Source: Solirubrobacterales bacterium | GTDB taxonomy: Bacteria; Actinomycetota; Thermoleophilia; Solirubrobacterales; Solirubrobacteraceae | DNA: 64,000 bases | Direction: 5' to 3' | NCBI GenBank assembly: GCA_027315115.1 | Contig: DAHUYQ010000024.1 | Location: forward strand, 62,001-126,000 | Part shown: piece by piece, positions 1 through 7,975 of the stretch | Layout: each line of letters starts with the position of its first letter | How positions within the stretch are numbered: position 1 is the stretch's first letter | Made by a program: the position numbers and the translations under genes | The notes under the pieces: model-generated | Seen by the model: the letters and a program-made list of their open reading frames with translations, nothing else | Database searches by the model: none | Told to the model about the DNA's origin: nothing

Positions 1-276
1 CAGTCGCTGTGGCGGTCAGGAGCGCGCTTTTTGCGCGCCGCCGCATGCCCCGTCGCTGATCGTTCATGTTTGCCATCGCCCCTCCGCCCCTCGTTTGCGC
101 AGCAACGACCACTGTACGGCGAACCCGTGGTCGCGCGTCGCAGAGGCGCCGCGCGACAGGGGCCGGTAGCTTTCGTCAGCGCCTCGTCGGATGCCTGGAA
201 CACGAGAGTCCCTGCGTGGTTGCAGTGCGTCTGCCTGCGGATGTCGAGCCGCTGTCTGGGTAACGTCTGACGCCTG
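1..276. other. Upstream region, no gene recognised
   Basis: No reading frame here resembles a known protein. The short frames on both strands are arginine- and alanine-rich, as expected of chance frames in G+C-rich DNA. A GCGCGC-type hairpin with a T-rich loop lies near positions 21-38 but no T tract follows it. A TAACGT hexamer at 261-266 lies ten bases before the ATG of the next gene and could be its -10 element, giving a very short leader. Confidence 0.4.
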
Positions 277-1185
277 ATGGCCACTCCGGAGAACGAGCCC
301 CCGCGCCAGCGCGTCCGCGCGCGCATGTTCGAGACGCGCAGCCAGTCCTGGCGCGAAGTCGGCCTGCTGCGCGAGATCAACCCGCACGCCGTCCGGCGCG
401 CGCGGCTAACGGCGCTGCTGCTGATCCCGATCTTCGTGGGGATCGTGGTGCTCGATCACCACCTCAAGGGCCTGCTGGAAGAACACAAACAGCACGGCTT
501 CCTGGAAGAACTGGAGGTGCCGATCAAGATCGCGAGCGTGGTCGTGCTGGTCGTCCTTGGCTGGGTGATAGCCAAGGACCTCGGCAAGGCGTTCGGGCCG
601 ATGCTCTTCCGGCGACTGGAGCCCGCGACGGCCGGCACCGTCGGCTTCCTGATCCGTCTGGTGGCGATCGTCGTGGCGGCGCTCGTCGCGCTGGAGGCCG
701 TGGGCGTCAACATGCAGACGCTCGCGCTGGGCGGCGCGCTCACCGCGGTGGTGCTCGGCCTCGCCGCCCAGCAGACCTTCGGCAACCTGATCGCGGGCAC
801 CGTGATCCTGAGCGCGCGTCCGTTCCGAGTCGGAGAACGCGTGCGGTTGCAGGGCGGCGCGCTGGCCGGCCAGGTCGACGGCGTGGTCAGCTCGCTGGGA
901 CTGCTCTACACGACCTTCGTCGCCGGCGAGGAGTCGATCATGGTGCCCAACAGCGTCGTGCTGAGCGTGATGGTCATCACCGGCGCGGAACGGATCGGTC
1001 CCGCGGGCTGGATGGGCGGTGGCCGGCGTCACTCCGTGGCGGCCGAGCAGGCTGTGCCCCGCGGCGCCTCCGCGGTGCCCGCTCCCCCGACCTCCCCGCA
1101 GGAAGCGGTCGGCGCGAGCTCAGCGCCCCCGGCGCCGTCGCGACCCACGCGCGAGGCTCCGGGCGAGGGAGACGGGGGACAGTAG
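277..1185 (+). CDS. Small mechanosensitive channel, MscS family
   Basis: This 302-residue membrane protein belongs to the MscS family, which releases solutes when membrane tension rises under hypo-osmotic shock. Hydrophobic helices lie at about residues 43-62, 85-103 and 120-145. They are followed by the Ala/Gly-rich pore helix around residues 148-185, which includes GGALTAVVLGLAAQQTFGN, the most conserved part of the family. The beta domain follows, with PFRVGERV and the VPNSVVLS motif. After it the protein runs into a Pro/Ala/Ser-rich, probably disordered tail of about 70 residues, so the usual C-terminal alpha/beta cage domain of MscS is absent. The ATG fits with no obvious Shine-Dalgarno site. 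The next gene is convergent. Confidence 0.9.
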   Translation: MATPENEPPRQRVRARMFETRSQSWREVGLLREINPHAVRRARLTALLLIPIFVGIVVLDHHLKGLLEEHKQHGFLEELEVPIKIASVVVLVVLGWVIAKDLGKAFGPMLFRRLEPATAGTVGFLIRLVAIVVAALVALEAVGVNMQTLALGGALTAVVLGLAAQQTFGNLIAGTVILSARPFRVGERVRLQGGALAGQVDGVVSSLGLLYTTFVAGEESIMVPNSVVLSVMVITGAERIGPAGWMGGGRRHSVAAEQAVPRGASAVPAPPTSPQEAVGASSAPPAPSRPTREAPGEGDGGQ

Positions 1186-1190
1186 CCGGC

Positions 1191-1898
1191 TCAGCGAGCC
1201 AGCCGGTAGCGCGCGAACAGGCTGGACTCGTGCTCGTGGAGCGCGATCAGCTCCATCTGCAGCGGCGGATCGAGCTCCCGGCCGGCGACGATCCGCAGGC
1301 GCTCCTCGCCGCCGGCGATCTTCGGGGCAAGGCAGAGGAACAGCTCGTCCACCAGGCCCTCCGCGAGCAACTGGCCGGCGAGGTGGGGGCCGCCCTCGCA
1401 CAGCAGCGTGCCGACGCCGTGCTCGGCATGGATGCGCCGCAGCGCCAGCCCGAGATCGAGCTCCTCGCCGCGCCGGCACCGCAGATAGCCCGGCTGCGCC
1501 GGGCATGACGCAAGCCCCTGCTCGGCCGGCGTGACGACGGTGACCGGCGCCTGCGGCTCGGCAAGCAGGGGCACCTCCTCAGGAGCGAGTCTCATGCTGC
1601 CGGAGACGATGAACGTGGGCAGCTCGGCGCTGAGCCCGTATGCGCGCCGCGCCTGCCTGTCCTGCTCGCCGCGCAGCACCCGTGCGTAGTGCTCGGCCCG
1701 CACGGTTCCGGCGCCGACCAGCAGGCCGTCGGCGATCGTGCGCAGTCCGTGCAGCAGCGCGCTGTCGGCCCGATCGCCGATCGGCCCTGCCCGTCCCTGC
1801 ACGCTCGCCCGCCCATCCGCTGTGCTTGCCATGTTCAACAGCACGTACGGTCTGGCGCCGGCGGCGTCCCGACCGTCGCGTTCCCTGGCCTCGGTCAC
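1191..1898 (-). CDS. RibD C-terminal domain / dihydrofolate reductase-like reductase
   Basis: The 235-residue protein matches the reductase half of RibD and related pyrimidine reductases, which reduce a nucleotide-derived pyrimidine with NADPH. Visible family features are the N-terminal LLNMASTADGRAS strand-loop, the DxxLLHGLR helix, GLLVGAGTVRAE at about residues 62-73, and CEGGPHLAGQLL near residue 160, which forms the cofactor loop. The deaminase half of RibD is absent and no riboflavin gene is nearby, so the substrate is uncertain. The start is GTG. The gene lies convergent to the MscS gene, with five bases between the two stops. Confidence 0.8.
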   Translation of the reverse strand: MTEARERDGRDAAGARPYVLLNMASTADGRASVQGRAGPIGDRADSALLHGLRTIADGLLVGAGTVRAEHYARVLRGEQDRQARRAYGLSAELPTFIVSGSMRLAPEEVPLLAEPQAPVTVVTPAEQGLASCPAQPGYLRCRRGEELDLGLALRRIHAEHGVGTLLCEGGPHLAGQLLAEGLVDELFLCLAPKIAGGEERLRIVAGRELDPPLQMELIALHEHESSLFARYRLAR

Positions 1899-2255
1899 TA
1901 GCCCGTCGAGGATCTCGGAGATTCCAAGGGTTGCCGTGCTCCCAGAAGGAAACGGGAACAGTCGTCTGAGTGACGGTGATGGATTCTGCGCGCCTGCGAT
2001 GACGCGCCAGATATATCAGCGCTTTGCGCTGAGCGCCAGGGAAATCGCGATGCCCATGCGCTCTGGCGCGGTCTGCGGAGCACGCTCGCGGCGTATCAGC
2101 TTGGCAACACCGCGTCGCGGCGACGTGCTACCTTCGTGGCGTCTGGCCGGCCCCTCGTGGACCGGCGAAAAGCAGTAAGTGCAGCAGGCGCGCAGGTTGA
2201 CGCTGGAACAGCATCCTCCGCGTGGCGGCAGGCACACACATAGCGGAGGAATCGA
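1899..2255. other. Intergenic region upstream of cold shock gene
   Basis: No gene is supported in these 357 bases between the divergent reductase and cold shock genes. A 7-bp perfect hairpin with a TTT loop lies at 2016-2032. The last 130 bases probably form the leader of the cold shock mRNA. A strong ribosome site (GGAGG, 2243-2247) precedes the start at 2256. No convincing -35/-10 pair was found. Confidence 0.4.
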
Positions 2256-2459
2256 ATGCCCACCGGCACCGTCAAGTGGTTCAGCGACGACAAGGGGTTC
2301 GGGTTCATCACCCCGGATGACGGCGACAGGGACCTGTTCGTCCATCACACCGGCATCAACGGCGACGGCTATCGCTCCCTGAAGGAGGGCGCGAAGGTCT
2401 CCTATGACGCCGAGGATGGCGACAAGGGCCCCAAGGCGGTCAACGTCAACACGCTGTAG
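2256..2459 (+). CDS. csp: Cold shock protein, CspA family
   Basis: The 67-residue protein is a single cold shock domain that binds single-stranded nucleic acid and acts as an RNA chaperone. It opens with the family sequence [18 protein letters not shown], which contains RNP1 (KGFGFI). RNP2 follows as DLFVHHT. The length is the usual 65-70 residues. A GGAGG site lies nine bases before the ATG, and a strong intrinsic terminator follows about 100 bases after the stop, so the gene is probably transcribed alone. Confidence 0.97.
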   Translation: MPTGTVKWFSDDKGFGFITPDDGDRDLFVHHTGINGDGYRSLKEGAKVSYDAEDGDKGPKAVNVNTL

Positions 2460-2478
2460 CCACAGCGGACCTGTCCAC

Positions 2479-2497
2479 CGGCCGCCGCAGGCGGCCG
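2479..2497 (+). other. Hairpin after cold shock gene
   Basis: A perfect 8-bp stem (CGGCCGCC / GGCGGCCG) with a GCA loop lies 20 bases after the cold shock stop codon. No T run follows. It may protect the 3' end of the mRNA ahead of the main terminator at 2556. Confidence 0.4.
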
Positions 2498-2555
2498 AGA
2501 GGCACGCTCTGCACTCGGTCTTGCGAGTCGGGGCAAGGTTTCAAGGAAGCACCTG

Positions 2556-2579
2556 AAGAGCCCGCATCAGCGGGCTCTT
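2556..2579 (+). terminator. Intrinsic terminator of the cold shock gene
   Basis: A perfect 10-bp stem, AAGAGCCCGC / GCGGGCTCTT, encloses an ATCA loop, with T residues at the end of the stem. It lies downstream of the cold shock gene, and the next gene on the same strand starts 130 bases further on. Confidence 0.85.
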
Positions 2580-2709
2580 TGCTTGGATGGCTCGCGTCAG
2601 AGGCCGCTCACCCGGATGCGCCGGCGCGGCAGGCGGGGTTGCCGGCGGTCGGCGTGCTCGCCGGCGGCCGTGCGTGGGGCCTAAGATGCCGTGAGCAGCC
2701 GATGAGCAC

Positions 2710-4275
2710 ATGAGCAGCGACGCCACATCAATCAGCTTCCGAGACGGCGTCGCCGATGCAGGCGGGGCGGGCGAGATCGCCCTCCTCGGCGGCGAGCGCC
2801 TGGCGCCCCGGCGCGCGCAGCTTGGCGCGTGGGCACGCCGGCACGCCCTCGGCCTGCTCGCGCTCGGCGTGATCGTCGGCTGCAGCCTGGTGCTGGTGCT
2901 GATCGCCGCGGAGGGCCCAAGCGTGATCGCGGCCAGCACCCGCGCCGACTTCTTCCCAGGCTGGATGGCAGGTCCCCTCAGCGGCATCTGGCCCTCCGAG
3001 CTGCTGGGCACGACCGCGCTGAAGGTCATCTTCACCGCGGCCATCTTCGTGATGTGGGCCTGCTACGCGCTTGGCATGCGACGCATCGCCGCGCTCGGGG
3101 CCGGGTGGGCGATCGGCGCGATCGTCGCGGTCCAGCTCATCTTCTTCTTCTCGCCGCCGCTGACGCTCACCGACGTCTTCAACTACATCAACTACGCGCG
3201 CATGGACATCGTCCACAACCTCAATCCCTATGCGACGATTCCCGCGCTGGAGCCCCACAGCGACCCGAGCTTCGCGCTCAGCAACTGGCACGACCTGCTG
3301 AGCCCGTACGGACCGCTGTTCACGATCTTCGCCTTCGCCGTCGCTCCGCTGAGCGTGGCCGCCGCCTTCTGGGTGGCAAAGGGCGCGCTGGCGCTGATGA
3401 GCGGAGCGGTGCTCGCGCTGGTCTGGAAGTGCGCGCGCCTGCTGGACCGCGATCCCGTCCAGGCGATCGTCTTCGCCGGCCTGAACCCGATCGTGCTGAT
3501 CTGGGGGATCGGCGGGGACCACAACGACGTCTACATGGTCTTCTTCGTCATGCTCGCCTGCTGGCTGCTGCTGAGCTCGCCCGCGGTGCGCGATGCGGCG
3601 GCGTGCGGGTCGCGCTCGGCAACGCGGCTCTCCTGGCTGCTCCCGCCGGCCCTCCACGAGCTCGCGGCGGGCGCGGCGCTGGCGGCCGCGGTGTTCGTGA
3701 AGGCCTCCGCCGGGATCGTCGTGCCGGTGATCCTCGCCGCCATGGTCAGGACGCCGCGGCGAGGAGTCCAAACGGTGATCGGAGGGCTCGCGGGTGGCCT
3801 GCTGCTCGGCGCCGTCAGCTACCTGGTCTTCGGCGCCCACGTCCCATCCGACGTCACTCAGGGCAACCTCGTCACCGGGCTCAGCATGCCCAACGTGCTG
3901 GGGTTGGCGCTCGGCCTCGGGGGAGAGACGGAAACGCTGCGCAAGCTGCTCGCGCTCGTGCTGATCGGGGCGGTGGCGCTCTGCTCCGTGCTGGCCTGGC
4001 GGCGACGCGAATTCGTCACCCCGGCTGGCTGGGCCACGCTCGCGCTGCTGGTCGCGCTCGCGTGGGTGCTGCCCTGGTACATCTCCTGGGCGCTGCCGCT
4101 GGTGGCGCTCTCCAGCTCCAGGAGGCTGCGGATCGCGACCGCGGTGCTGAGCGTCTATCTGATCGTCGCGTGGGTTCCGAGCGCCTCCGACTGGACGGGG
4201 GCGATCGGGCTGCGCCCGGAAAAGACCTCGGTGGGCCAGCAGCACCAGCGGGTGGTCAGGGAACTTCTGAACTGA
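2710..4275 (+). CDS. Polytopic membrane mannosyltransferase, MptB/GT87-like
   Basis: This 521-residue protein has about twelve hydrophobic segments beginning near residue 48. It resembles the GT-C enzymes (MptA/MptB, GT87) that use polyprenyl-phosphate-mannose outside the membrane to extend alpha-1,6-mannan. The first external loop has the family pattern TLTDVFNYINYARM followed by NPY near residue 178, and the acidic TD pair is the expected catalytic position. A second conserved region is LNPIVLIWGIGGDHNDVYM. The cytoplasmic N-terminus has about 45 residues. The stop overlaps the next start (TGATG), so the following LOG gene is probably co-translated. The donor and acceptor are inferred from the family. 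Confidence 0.8.
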   Translation: MSSDATSISFRDGVADAGGAGEIALLGGERLAPRRAQLGAWARRHALGLLALGVIVGCSLVLVLIAAEGPSVIAASTRADFFPGWMAGPLSGIWPSELLGTTALKVIFTAAIFVMWACYALGMRRIAALGAGWAIGAIVAVQLIFFFSPPLTLTDVFNYINYARMDIVHNLNPYATIPALEPHSDPSFALSNWHDLLSPYGPLFTIFAFAVAPLSVAAAFWVAKGALALMSGAVLALVWKCARLLDRDPVQAIVFAGLNPIVLIWGIGGDHNDVYMVFFVMLACWLLLSSPAVRDAAACGSRSATRLSWLLPPALHELAAGAALAAAVFVKASAGIVVPVILAAMVRTPRRGVQTVIGGLAGGLLLGAVSYLVFGAHVPSDVTQGNLVTGLSMPNVLGLALGLGGETETLRKLLALVLIGAVALCSVLAWRRREFVTPAGWATLALLVALAWVLPWYISWALPLVALSSSRRLRIATAVLSVYLIVAWVPSASDWTGAIGLRPEKTSVGQQHQRVVRELLN

Positions 4276-4976
4276 TGCCCGCCCCGCGCACGCCGTTGAC
4301 CTCCGACGAGGAGCTGCTCAGTGCCGAGCACGGCGCGGTGCAGAGCACCTACAGCGACGTGCAGCGCATCGAGCGGATGCGAGCGGAGATGCAGAGCGGC
4401 TTTCAGGCGCTCGCGGGCGTCCGCAGGGGAGTGGCGATGTTCGGGTCCTCGCGCGTGGCGCCGGCCGATCCGCACTACGAGCTCGCGCGCGAGATCGCGG
4501 CGACGCTCGGCCGGGCCGGCTTCGCGATCATCACCGGAGGCGGGCCCGGCCTGATGCAGGCGGCAAACGAGGGCGCGCGCGACGCGGGCGCCGTCTCGGT
4601 CGGGTTGAACATCGAACTCCCATTCGAGCAGGAGCTGAACCCCTACGTGGACCTGCCGCTGGAGTTCCACTACTTCTTCACGCGCAAGATGATGTTCGTG
4701 CGCTACTCCAGTGCCTTCGTGGTGCTGCCCGGCGGCTACGGGACGATGGACGAGCTCTTCGAGGCGCTCACGCTGATCCAGACACGGAAGATCAAGCACT
4801 TCCCGGTGATCCTCGTCGGCTCCGAGTTCTGGGACGGGCTGCTCGGCTGGATCACCCAGCGGCTGCTGCGTTTCGGCAGCGTCAACGAGAGCGATGTGGC
4901 GCTGCTGCAGATCGCGGAGGGGCCGCAGCAGGTGCTGGAGGCGGTGGAGGAGGCCGCTCGCCGACAGGGGCGCTGA
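4275..4976 (+). CDS. LOG-family (TIGR00730-like) Rossmann-fold protein
   Basis: The 233-residue protein carries the LOG/lysine decarboxylase-like fold. The nucleotide-binding ITGGGPGLMQAANEGA and the signature LPGGYGTMDE (PGGxGTxxE) are intact, along with the SSRV-type first loop and the FTRKMMF helix. Characterised members release free cytokinin base from the riboside 5'-monophosphate, but many bacterial members have no confirmed substrate. The ATG at 4275 overlaps the upstream stop by one base, showing translational coupling with the membrane mannosyltransferase. Confidence 0.9.
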   Translation: MPAPRTPLTSDEELLSAEHGAVQSTYSDVQRIERMRAEMQSGFQALAGVRRGVAMFGSSRVAPADPHYELAREIAATLGRAGFAIITGGGPGLMQAANEGARDAGAVSVGLNIELPFEQELNPYVDLPLEFHYFFTRKMMFVRYSSAFVVLPGGYGTMDELFEALTLIQTRKIKHFPVILVGSEFWDGLLGWITQRLLRFGSVNESDVALLQIAEGPQQVLEAVEEAARRQGR

Positions 4977-5040
4977 GCGGGCGGCCGGCGCCGGCCTGCC
5001 CCGCCGGCGCCCCCGCGCTCGGCTGCCCGGCCCGGCCGGC

Positions 5041-5487
5041 TCAGCTCTCTATCGGACCTGCGCCCGCGGCGCCCGGAGGCCCGCTGACCCGCTCTTGCCC
5101 CTCGGGCAGTTTCCCGTCGCGTCCCACGTAGCCGTCCTTGCCGCCGGCGCAGAGGTAGATCGCGTCGCCCTCGCCGACGTTGCGCAGGCGGCGCAGCGTG
5201 TGTGCCTCCACGTGCGCGAAGGTGCCGGCCGGCAGTGGGTGGACCGAGCCGTCGCCGAGCTCGATCTCCATCACGCCCGCGTGGACGAAGTAGAGCTCGT
5301 CCTGCTCGTCGTGGTAGTGAAAGCCGGTCTGGTAGCCAGGCGGCATCACGATCGCGTTCACGCCGAAGGCCGTGACGCCGAGGCCCTTGCGGACCTTGCG
5401 GAAGCCATGCCCGACTCCGAGGTCGTCGAGGTGCCCAACTGCGTATCCCTCTCCCTGCCTGACATCGGGGTACTCGGATGGCTGCAT
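5041..5487 (-). CDS. Small cupin-domain protein
   Basis: This protein of about 148 residues is a single cupin barrel. The metal-binding motif 1 is visible as GFHYHDEQDELYFVHAG (His, His and Glu ligands) and motif 2 as PAGTFAHVEAHTLRRL. No substrate can be named. The ATG at 5487 (MQPSEYP) is preferred because the upstream in-frame extension is arginine-rich and would overlap the rhodanese gene. The gene follows the rhodanese gene by 17 bases on the same strand, so the two form a likely operon. Confidence 0.8.
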   Translation of the reverse strand: MQPSEYPDVRQGEGYAVGHLDDLGVGHGFRKVRKGLGVTAFGVNAIVMPPGYQTGFHYHDEQDELYFVHAGVMEIELGDGSVHPLPAGTFAHVEAHTLRRLRNVGEGDAIYLCAGGKDGYVGRDGKLPEGQERVSGPPGAAGAGPIES

Positions 5488-5504
5488 CGGATCGGACCCT
5501 TTCT

Positions 5505-5858
5505 CTAGTGATCGGCGACATGGCCGCCGTCGGGAACCAGCGGCCTGCCTTCCGCCGCCCACTGCAGGAGCCCTCCCGCCATCGTGTAGGCGTCGAACCC
5601 GGCCGCCCTGAAAGCCTGGGCGGCCATCAGCGAGCGGCCGCCCACCCGGCAGTAGAAGACGACGGCCCGGTCCCTGGCGACGCTGGCCGCAGCCCCCATG
5701 AGGTCGTTCATGGAGACGTGCCGGGTGCCGTCTATGTGACCGGCCTGCCGCTCGTGGGTCTCGCGCACGTCGATCACCTCCGGCGCCGGCTCGCCCTCCA
5801 GCCAGCGCGCGAGCTGCGCGGGCGCTATCTCGATAGAGGACTCGCCAGTGGAGCTCAT
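5505..5858 (-). CDS. Single-domain rhodanese
   Basis: The 117-residue protein is one rhodanese domain, the size of GlpE- or PspE-like sulfurtransferases that move sulfane sulfur from thiosulfate or persulfides. Diagnostic parts are VIDVRETHERQAGHIDGTRH and the active-site loop FYCRVGGRS, with Cys70 as the sulfur carrier. The ATG at 5858 is preferred; another ATG lies 21 bases upstream. The gene precedes the cupin gene in a two-gene operon and is divergent from the acyl-CoA dehydrogenase. Confidence 0.88.
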   Translation of the reverse strand: MSSTGESSIEIAPAQLARWLEGEPAPEVIDVRETHERQAGHIDGTRHVSMNDLMGAAASVARDRAVVFYCRVGGRSLMAAQAFRAAGFDAYTMAGGLLQWAAEGRPLVPDGGHVADH

Positions 5859-5927
5859 CGCTGTGAGCGTAGCGATCATGGCTCGACCACTAGGATCAGG
5901 CGCACAACGACCGAGGACCAGAGCCCT

Positions 5928-7076
5928 ATGCAACAGACTTTGAGCGACGTCTACACCATCCCCCGCGAGCACCTCGACTTCTGCGAGACGATCGGCCAGA
6001 TCGCGCGCGAGCGCATCGCTCCGCGCTCCGCCGAGATCGACGAGAAGGCCGAATACCCGTGGGACATCCGCAAGGTGCTCGCCGAGCAGGATATCCTCGG
6101 CCTGCCCTTTCCTGTGGAGTACGGAGGCACCGGCACCGGCACGCTGATGCTCAACATGGCCGTCGAGGAGATCGCCAAGGTCGACGCCTCCTGCGCGCTG
6201 ATCCTGATGGTCCAGGAGCTCGGCACGCTGCCGATCCAGCTCTTCGGCTCCGACGAGCTCAAGCAGCGCTTCCTGCCCAAGTGCGCAACTGGCGAGTGGT
6301 CGCCCGCATTCGCGCTCTCCGAGCCCGAGGCCGGCTCCGACCCGGCCGGCATGAAGACCACCGCGGTGCTCGACGGAGACGAGTGGGTGATCAACGGCAC
6401 CAAGAACTGGATCTCCAACCTCGGCGTGGCCGACTTCTACATCTGCTTCGCGGTCACCGACCGAGAGAGCAAGAGGATCACCGCCTTCGTGGTCGAGGCC
6501 GACCGGCCCGGCTTCAGCGTCGGAAAGCTCGAGCACAAGCTCGGGATCAGGGCCTCACCGACCGGCCAGCCGATCTTCGAGGACGTTCGCGTGCCCAAGG
6601 AGAACGTGATCGGCGAGGTCGGCAGGGGTCTCTCCGTGGCGCTGGGAACGCTGGAAAGGACACGTCTCGGCGCCGCCGCCCAGGCGGTGGGCATCGCCCA
6701 GGGCGCCACCGACTACGCCCTCGCCTACGCAAAGGAGCGCGTCCAGTTCGGCAAATCGATCTTCGACTTCCAGGCGATCCAGTTCAAGATCGCCGACATG
6801 CAGACCAGATCTGCCGCTGCGCGGGAGCTGCTCTACAAGGCCTGCGCGATGGCCGACCGCCGCGACCCGGAGGCGGCTCGCTACTCCTCGATGGCCAAGG
6901 TCTTCTGCTCGGACACCGCGATGGCCGTGACCGTGGATGCGGTGCAGGTCCTCGGCGGCTACGGTTATGTGAAGGAGTATCCGGTGGAGCGGATGATGCG
7001 AGACGCGAAGATCACTCAGATCTACGAGGGCACGAACGAGATCCAGAGGCTCGTGATCGCTCGTACCCTGAAGTAG
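5928..7076 (+). CDS. Acyl-CoA dehydrogenase
   Basis: The 382-residue flavoenzyme oxidises an acyl-CoA to the trans-2-enoyl-CoA and passes electrons to ETF. The family signatures are complete: FALSEPEAGSDPAGM, which binds FAD and substrate, the WISN loop, RVQFGKSIFDFQAIQF, QVLGGYGYVKEYPVERMMRDAKI and the terminal IYEGTNEIQRL, whose Glu after Tyr is the catalytic base in the short/medium-chain subgroup. The ATG at 5928 gives the normal family length. ETF and ETF-QO partners are encoded at 59-62.7 kb. The zincin gene follows by five bases. Confidence 0.93.
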   Translation: MQQTLSDVYTIPREHLDFCETIGQIARERIAPRSAEIDEKAEYPWDIRKVLAEQDILGLPFPVEYGGTGTGTLMLNMAVEEIAKVDASCALILMVQELGTLPIQLFGSDELKQRFLPKCATGEWSPAFALSEPEAGSDPAGMKTTAVLDGDEWVINGTKNWISNLGVADFYICFAVTDRESKRITAFVVEADRPGFSVGKLEHKLGIRASPTGQPIFEDVRVPKENVIGEVGRGLSVALGTLERTRLGAAAQAVGIAQGATDYALAYAKERVQFGKSIFDFQAIQFKIADMQTRSAAARELLYKACAMADRRDPEAARYSSMAKVFCSDTAMAVTVDAVQVLGGYGYVKEYPVERMMRDAKITQIYEGTNEIQRLVIARTLK

Positions 7077-7081
7077 GAGCC

Positions 7082-7732
7082 ATGTCGCGCCCGCGCCCCC
7101 CACTGCCAACCGGTCATCTGAGACGGGTTGGCGTGGCGGCGCTGGTGGCGCTCTCCCTGGGCCTCGTGGTGATCGTCGTAGGGCAGGGATTCAGCACCAT
7201 CGGCGCAGTGAAGGCGCTCGAGGAGGTGGCGCTCGGGCTGCTCGCGGTGGTCGTGCTCGCCGGCGGCGCCGCGATCCTCGCGGTGCGGATGGGCAACTGG
7301 CGCGAGCCGGAGTCCGAGAAGGAGTTCGAAGAGATCGTGCGCCACTCCGAGCAGCTCGCCCGCGAAAGCCTGTTCGCCGACCCCGACGAAGCCGAGTTCG
7401 AGGCGCTCGATCCCCTCAACGACGAGGACTTCAAGGAGCTCGTCAGAGACGCTCTGGACGATCTGCCCGAACTGCTGCTGGGCGCGCTGCGACATGTCGC
7501 GGTCGTGATCTCCGACGAAGGCCGCAAGCACGGCGCCTACGGCCTCTACATGGGCGGCACGGTCAGCCGCGAGGACACCCACGATCGGATCGTCGTCTTC
7601 AGGGACACGCTGCGTCGCGACTTCGGTCATGACCCCGACCTGCTGCGCGACCAGGTCACGCGGACGGTCCGTCACGAGCTTGCTCACCACGTCGGGTTCG
7701 ACGAGCTCGGCGTGTCTCGCCTGGACCTTTGA
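7082..7732 (+). CDS. Membrane-anchored minimal zincin metallopeptidase
   Basis: The 216-residue protein has two hydrophobic helices at about residues 16-35 and 44-66, then an acidic linker rich in Glu and Asp. A domain of about 110 residues resembles the minimal zincins of Pfam family PF06262. Its C-terminus carries RTVRHELAHHVGFDE, an HExxH-type zinc site with a downstream Glu/Asp ligand candidate. Most members of that family are soluble proteins of about 120 residues, so the two-helix anchor is unusual. Function is unknown. It follows the acyl-CoA dehydrogenase by five bases and is probably co-transcribed. Confidence 0.8.
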   Translation: MSRPRPPLPTGHLRRVGVAALVALSLGLVVIVVGQGFSTIGAVKALEEVALGLLAVVVLAGGAAILAVRMGNWREPESEKEFEEIVRHSEQLARESLFADPDEAEFEALDPLNDEDFKELVRDALDDLPELLLGALRHVAVVISDEGRKHGAYGLYMGGTVSREDTHDRIVVFRDTLRRDFGHDPDLLRDQVTRTVRHELAHHVGFDELGVSRLDL

Positions 7733-7740
7733 TCGCGGCG

Positions 7741-7780
7741 TCGCCGATGCCGGCGAACGCGACGTTTGCCGCATCGGCGA
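7741..7780 (+). terminator. Long hairpin after the zincin gene
   Basis: The arms TCGCCGATGCCGGCGAACG (7741-7759) and CGTTTGCCGCATCGGCGA (7763-7780) pair over about 17 bp with one bulge and one G-T pair, eight bases after the stop codon. No T run follows. It probably ends or stabilises the upstream transcript. It also marks the border of the catabolic island. Confidence 0.5.
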
Positions 7781-7877
7781 TGCGACTGCTGTGGGGAGTG
7801 TCTCGCCATTCGGTCTGTGTCTGCGCGTGCTCGGTGCAAGGCGCGCCACGGAGGCAGCAGGTGATCGGCATCTAAAA

Positions 7878-7892
7878 CGGAACTCAGTTCCG
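7878..7892 (+). promoter_or_regulatory. Perfect 15-bp palindrome, IclR-type operator candidate
   Basis: CGGAACTCAGTTCCG is a perfect 7-1-7 inverted repeat 84 bases before the enoyl-CoA hydratase start. A TATAGT hexamer (7894-7899) follows it directly and may be the -10 box, so the palindrome would lie in the spacer of the promoter. The 15-bp size and GGAA-TTCC core resemble the E. coli IclR site. The IclR gene at 10939 is the likely partner (inference). Confidence 0.55.
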
Positions 7893-7975
7893 ATATAGTC
7901 CCGCGCTCTGCCGGGCACAACACCGAATTGCCTGTGCGCCGATCAATGCATGTGGACAATCAAGAAGGAGGCGAG

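Noticed and set aside
21-38. GCGCGC hairpin with T-rich loop as a terminator
   Set aside because: The T residues are in the loop, no T tract follows, and the upstream gene lies outside the window.
2728-4245. 505-residue minus-strand frame opposite the mannosyltransferase gene
   Set aside because: It is His/Asp/Arg/Gln-rich and has the composition of an antisense shadow of a hydrophobic protein; no family features.
2829-4976. Very long plus-strand frame running through the mannosyltransferase and LOG genes
   Set aside because: The first 1.4 kb of it is Arg/Ala/Pro-rich and overlaps a well-supported membrane protein in another frame; only the part from 4275 is the LOG protein.
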